Source: Calendula officinalis (taxonomy: Eukaryota; Streptophyta; Magnoliopsida; Asterales; Asteraceae). Taken from it: a stretch of DNA of 64,000 nt. Shown in pieces: positions 59,862 to 64,000 of the stretch (the first letter of the stretch is position 1; each line of letters starts with the position of its first letter). The notes below the pieces were generated by a model. That model was given only the letters and a program-made list of their open reading frames with translations, made no database searches and was not told where the DNA came from. A program made the position numbers and the translations under genes. Location: contig OY970835.1 of the NCBI GenBank assembly GCA_963853835.1, positions 33,120,047-33,184,046 of the forward strand, in the 5' to 3' direction.

Positions 59862-61961
59862 GCAGCTCACTATCAAGGCACAAGGAAGACTAGACTGAAT
59901 TAGCAAAGAGACCATATAACATCAATCCAACTTCATTAACAATTAGTACACGTGGTCGGTTGGGTTGGGTTGACTTGCTAATTATGTTTGCTAGGTATTA
60001 TACCAAGGTGGAAATAAGAAGAATTTAAGCATCAGATACTTTTAATAAAAAAAAGTCTTTCAAAGAACACTTGATGGACTTTGACTGTAGTTATTAATTT
60101 GCCAAAATACTGCATAACTGGCTAAAAAATGTGATCTAGAAGTAATTTATAAAAACTGCATAATTGGGAACCCTAAACTAAAAGACCTAAACTGCATAAA
60201 ACATTAACAAATTGTACATATAACAAAATTGAGTTTTTTTTACAAAAACGGTGTTTTGAAAATAGATATTTACCAAATATGTGTGATTTGAGAAATATTT
60301 ACCTAATAGGTGTTTTTCATATAAAAAAACCCTCAACATTAAATTTGCTGCAACTTAGTTAAACCGTCACTATTCACTAACGCCGCCACCCAACATCACT
60401 ACGCACCACCACCCACCACCATCACTACTGTCACACCACCATTATTATCTCCATCTCAAGATATAGTTAGTGGGTACCCGCCACCGCTGCTAGTCTCTTA
60501 TAAACACAAGAACTTGTACACTCACAATGTGAAAATTAGTTACAAAGTAGTGTTCAAGTAAACAAACTGTTCTGAACTAAACAAATTTTTTTGAACAAGG
60601 GTGCTGCAAAATGCAAGATCGCATCTTTTTTCTGTGCGACTATACTCACAGTAAAACAAAAATATATTATACAAAATCGATTTCTTCATAACGGTGAACA
60701 TGATGAGTTTTAAGACCTGATATTTCATCTAAAATTGAGTATTTTCTATGTATATATCAAAAACCAATTATCGACTAATTTAGTTCCAATTCTCCGAGTT
60801 TATTTCTTATTAGTATCCGTTGATTCCCACTTTAAAATTCAATAATTGGGAGCATGTAAACTAGAAATCAGTTCAAGATTGCCTAAATCAAACAAAGACA
60901 TGAATCAAACGAAGGCATCAGTTCAAGAAATTCGATTAGGGCTGGAACTTACAACTGATGTCGAGGTTGGCGGAGGGCGTCCGGTCAGAGGGCGGAGACG
61001 TAGCACCAAATTAATTGTTCGAGAGAGATCGATGTTTCTGTTAAAAACCCCCCTCTTAATAAGCCAAAAAAAGTTAGCTTATCAATAAGCCGTTTGGTAA
61101 GCCCATAGCCATAACCTTTAACTAGCGGGTCATTTAGACTAATCGTAATGGTTGGTCGCCTGACGACCACGACCGTGTCCCCCCATTGGCGACGCTTCCC
61201 ACCTCCAATCTGTATTGTATGTTATACATGAGTTCTTGTACATTATGTATGATTAGTGATACATGTATTTATTAAATCAATTTTAATGTTTGGTTGTATA
61301 TTTGTTCATGTGGATGTGTCGTTAAAGTAAACTTTTTAATGTTGTTTGAGCATGGCATTGACTGGGTCGTGATCGTATAGGCAGCCATCTTGTTAGGTTG
61401 GTTCACTTTCAAGCCGATGGATGAAAGTTAAACTGGCAAGCACAAAACGATCCTTATCTGGCCGATGAATACATATACTCCGATTTAATCAACTCATTGC
61501 AAACGCTTTAAGGAGTTAATATGTTTTATTAAACAAGGTCTCAGTCAATTATTTTCCCAGATAAGCCTCTGATGGGAATCAAGGCTCTAGAGACTCGGAA
61601 ATAATGACCAATTAACCTAAATCGATTCATGGTGTGACCCAGTCCCAGATTTAACAGACTGAATTCATAATCGATTAACCTAAACAGTTCAATATCTTCA
61701 AGATCAGATCAGCAAAAACAAACTATTTAAAAAGAAAACCACCACAATGTGTCCAAAACATCATCTTTAACTTTCATGTCATACTAATAAAGAAAACACC
61801 ACAAAGTGCTCAAAACATCACATTTAAAACTCTTGCTCAAAAAATATCATGAACCGGAATTACAACATAAGAACAGGAGACACAACTGGTTTGGTGGTGG
61901 ATAAACTACCAGCAAGGAGTGAGACTACTCATAAGTCATGTAGGGTAACTTGAATTCATAA
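59862..61961. other. Intergenic DNA with a Helitron relic
   Basis: At 60370-60500 a CCACCACCCACC-rich stretch is followed by GGGTACCCGCCACCGCTGCTAGT, resembling the terminal sequence of the Helitrons but without the right hairpin arm. No gene was recognised elsewhere. Confidence 0.4.
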
Positions 61962-62923
61962 TTAGTCATCCAAATAATAATAAGATCCAGCCAGTTTCTG
62001 CTCCCTGTCCTTTGCTGAATTCAGCTTATTGATCCTTGGTCGGAAATTTGTCGGGTCCCGCCTAAACGTGATGGTCAAATGCTGCATCAAACAAGTTTTT
62101 GTCAACATATAATTGCTAAAATAGATGAATTAATATAATAGGAGACTTACGGATAAGAAAAGATTCATTCCAGTCAACAATGACTGAGGTGCATTTGCAA
62201 CACAATCAAGAGAAGGTGTCCCTTCATAAACAATCACCCGATCTGCTAAATAAGTCGCCATTATGAAATCATGTTCAACCACAAATGCAGTTTTCTTAGC
62301 ATGCAATATGAACCGCTTTATAACTTTTGAAGCCACAATACGCTGCTCTGAATCCAGGTAAGCACTCGGTTCATCAATCAGGTAAATATCAGCAGGCTTC
62401 CCAAGGCACAAACACAATGCAACTCTCTGCAATTCTCCACCAGAAAGATTCACAACTTGCTGATCCATTAACTGCTCGATTTGCAGAGGCTTCATCACAT
62501 CAGAAACAAACTGAGGGTGCATGTATGAGTCACGGATCTTGTGGTGTAACAAACTCCTAACTGAATTGGGAAACTTTGGGCTGATCTTTTGGGGTTTGTA
62601 GGAAACATTAAACTCGGGCATCTCCACGTCAGACCCTTCCAAATTATCAGGCTTTAGCACACCAGCCTACACAATAATAAATCTCCATAATTAGAGGTTT
62701 TTTCTTCATAAATTATAAACGAAAAACATCAAAAATAATGTCTCACCAGCATACGAATAAAGGTTGTCTTTCCAGTCCCATTTTCACCAAGCATTACTAT
62801 GATCTGAGAGTCTGAGAATTCACCCTCGACAACCTTAAGTTTGAAACCGCCTTGAGTTTTACACATAGTCGGGTATTTATAACGTGCATATGTTTCAACT
62901 TCCTCCTGAGCTGTCTCACCAAC
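61962..62923 (-). CDS. ABCE2: ABCE (RNase L inhibitor-like ribosome recycling ATPase), C-terminal half only
   Basis: ABCE/Rli1 splits ribosomes after termination. Exons 62923-62747, 62666-62151 and 62081-61962 join in frame to about 270 aa. They cover nucleotide-binding domain 2: ETYARYKYP, Walker A GENGTGKT, QQVVNLSGGELQRVALCLCL (signature), Walker B with IYLIDEPSAYLD, and the C-terminal hinge ending KLAGSYYYLDD. The N-terminal Fe-S domain and first ATPase domain are not in the window: upstream of about 62923 the match stops, and a retrotransposon begins at 63157. The exon border there is uncertain because its acceptor is poor. This is either a truncated copy or a gene with its 5' exons beyond the retrotransposon. 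Confidence 0.8.
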
Positions 62924-63156
62924 CTTTTTTCCATACAGATAATTAGTATCATATTTGGGATATAAATTATTATTATAATTAATATTGGTAAATGTTCAAG
63001 GTAGTCCATAATTTTTGTGTAGTTCCAGGAGACAAATCTCAACCATTGATCAATAATATTTAGTGGTCAAGATTAATCACATATCTTATACATGAAGGGG
63101 GTATTTTGGTCATTTGACACTTACATAAATTTTATCCATTTTTTTAATTACTATTA
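62924..63156. other. DNA between ABCE and the LTR
   Basis: AT-rich, with no ABCE match and no coding signal. TATTA at 63152-63156 is a possible left target duplication of the retrotransposon. Confidence 0.5.
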
Positions 63157-63462
63157 TGATACGAATGAGCATACTCAGTGGGGAATCGTGTACAAGAGAC
63201 GCAAGGATAAGGACAACACGTGATCAAGATCGTTTTTAAATTGAATGCTTATCTTATTTTTGAATTATTATTGTTTTGTTTTCGTATCCTTTTAGGATTA
63301 GGATTAGTGGTGGCCGGTCCTTTATAAGGATACCGAATACCTTGTTTTAGGCATTGAGTATTTTGAGATTATTGTTCTGTTTAGGGAGACACCCGGGTCT
63401 TTAATTCCGGGATTATCAAATAAGCATTCGATTATTGTTCTCTTGTGTTTCGGTTCGTATCA
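63157..63462 (+). mobile_element. 5' LTR of an LTR retrotransposon
   Basis: The 306-bp LTR starts TGATACGAATGAGC and ends TTCGTATCA, so its tips are inverted (TGATACGAA / TTCGTATCA). A TTTATAAGG near 63321 may be its TATA box. The internal region runs to the window end; the 3' LTR is outside. Confidence 0.85.
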
Positions 63463-63465
63463 AAT

Positions 63466-63477
63466 TGGTATCAGAGC
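63466..63477 (+). other. Primer-binding site (initiator tRNA-Met)
   Basis: TGGTATCAGAGC, complementary to the 3' end of initiator tRNA-Met, lies three bases after the LTR. This is the standard site of many plant Copia and Gypsy elements. Confidence 0.9.
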
Positions 63478-63489
63478 CGTTCGATCCCG

Positions 63490-64000
63490 ATGACGAAAAA
63501 AGTTGCTGATGTCGATTCTGAGCTAACCCAGCATAAGGCTGATACCGCTACCCAATTCGCCGAAGTGCGGGACACCATGGGAACCATGCGAGCGCAGCTT
63601 ACTGCTCTGCAAGAGGAAACGAAGGCCACAAACGCAGAGATGATGCGCCTGTTGCTCAATCTGCAGAAACAAACACCACCGCCGCCGCCACCATCATCCG
63701 CAAACCCGACAACCACCACAGCCGCACCACCACCGATCTCCACAGTCATCACGATCGCCAAATCGCAACCAACCCTACGACCGATCACGCCTTTCAACAA
63801 CACCAGCGGGCCGTACCTATTCGATGAGGAGGGATTTCCCGTGTTCCCAGCCAACGGGGGTGGCAGCAGCTCGTCGAACCGCAACAAACAACCCTACGAG
63901 CCGGATCAGTCACAACCTAACTGGCACTACCCTGCCCGCGGTGTACCCCCATGGCTAGGCGGACCGAGCAACGGCTCAGGTCAGTCGGGGAACCGAGGAT
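63490..64000 (+). CDS. gag-like polyprotein start, partial
   Basis: An open frame from the ATG at 63490 (MTKKVADVDSELTQHKADTA) runs uninterrupted to the window end (170 codons). The start is a short coiled coil (RDTMGTMRAQLTALQEE), then Pro/Thr-rich linker and a Gly/Asn/Ser-rich part with FDEEGFPVFP and NWHYPARGVPPWLG. Position right after the LTR and primer site marks it as gag. Gypsy-type gag is more likely from its texture, but the capsid motif would lie beyond the window. Confidence 0.75.
   Translation, partial: MTKKVADVDSELTQHKADTATQFAEVRDTMGTMRAQLTALQEETKATNAEMMRLLLNLQKQTPPPPPPSSANPTTTTAAPPPISTVITIAKSQPTLRPITPFNNTSGPYLFDEEGFPVFPANGGGSSSSNRNKQPYEPDQSQPNWHYPARGVPPWLGGPSNGSGQSGNRG

Noticed and set aside
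63471..63887. Minus-strand frame of 138 codons
   Set aside because: It is the shadow of the plus-strand gag frame, which follows an LTR and primer-binding site.

Overview
This is nuclear DNA from a flowering plant. Genes have many introns with GT/AG borders, and tRNA-Tyr carries an intron. Nearly every protein has a close plant-type family: MED12 of the Mediator kinase module, a thylakoid bestrophin, ATG8-interacting protein, ARID/ELM2 protein, RHB1A-type RING-H2 ligase, GT-2 trihelix factor, malectin-like receptor, LTO1 homolog and ABCE. AT-rich intergenic DNA is packed with Helitrons, MITEs and solo LTRs. A eudicot, perhaps an asterid, fits; the species cannot be fixed from sequence alone.

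Layout. 1-5.3 kb is repeat DNA: a long-inverted-repeat element with a non-autonomous Helitron inside it. 6.07-7.67 kb (+) is a complete VCCN1-type chloride channel gene of 4 exons. 9.05-17.08 kb (-) is complete MED12, 12 coding exons and 2137 aa, with a MULE-type MITE in one intron and an AAT microsatellite filling most of another. 18.35-24.13 kb (+) is a decayed autonomous-type Helitron with two RPA-like genes and the C-terminal half of a helicase; its 5' end lies just upstream of the inferred MED12 promoter. 25.93-26.41 kb is a broken copy of part of MED12 in inverted orientation. 26.50-29.06 kb is a second non-autonomous Helitron, followed by a solo LTR (29.2-30.2 kb) and nested Stowaway-like MITEs (30.55-31.06 kb).

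31.29-33.11 kb (+) is a HERP-like membrane protein gene and 33.99-35.0 kb (-) is ATI1/ATI2. 37.2-38.2 kb is a second solo LTR with a long TA run. Two tRNA genes (Tyr-GTA, Lys-CTT) lie at 40.2-40.6 kb and a tRNA-Val-AAC at 49.2 kb (-). 41.3-43.5 kb (-) is an ARID1/2-type gene and 46.6-48.4 kb (-) an RHB1A-like RING-H2 E3 gene. 50.3-54 kb (-) is a trihelix gene with an apparent frameshift in exon 1, a long repeat-bearing upstream region and a dense G-box cluster. 56.7-58.1 kb (-) is a malectin-like receptor without a kinase. 59.4-59.9 kb (-) is an LTO1 homolog. 62.0-62.9 kb (-) is the C-terminal half of ABCE, next to the 5' LTR, primer-binding site and gag start of a retrotransposon that runs off the window.

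The host genes do not form a common pathway. The coherent story is mobile: three Helitrons share related 5' ends (TCTCTACTA-like), a GGTACCCGC hairpin and CTAG 3' ends inserted between A and T, and one of them carries RPA and helicase genes.
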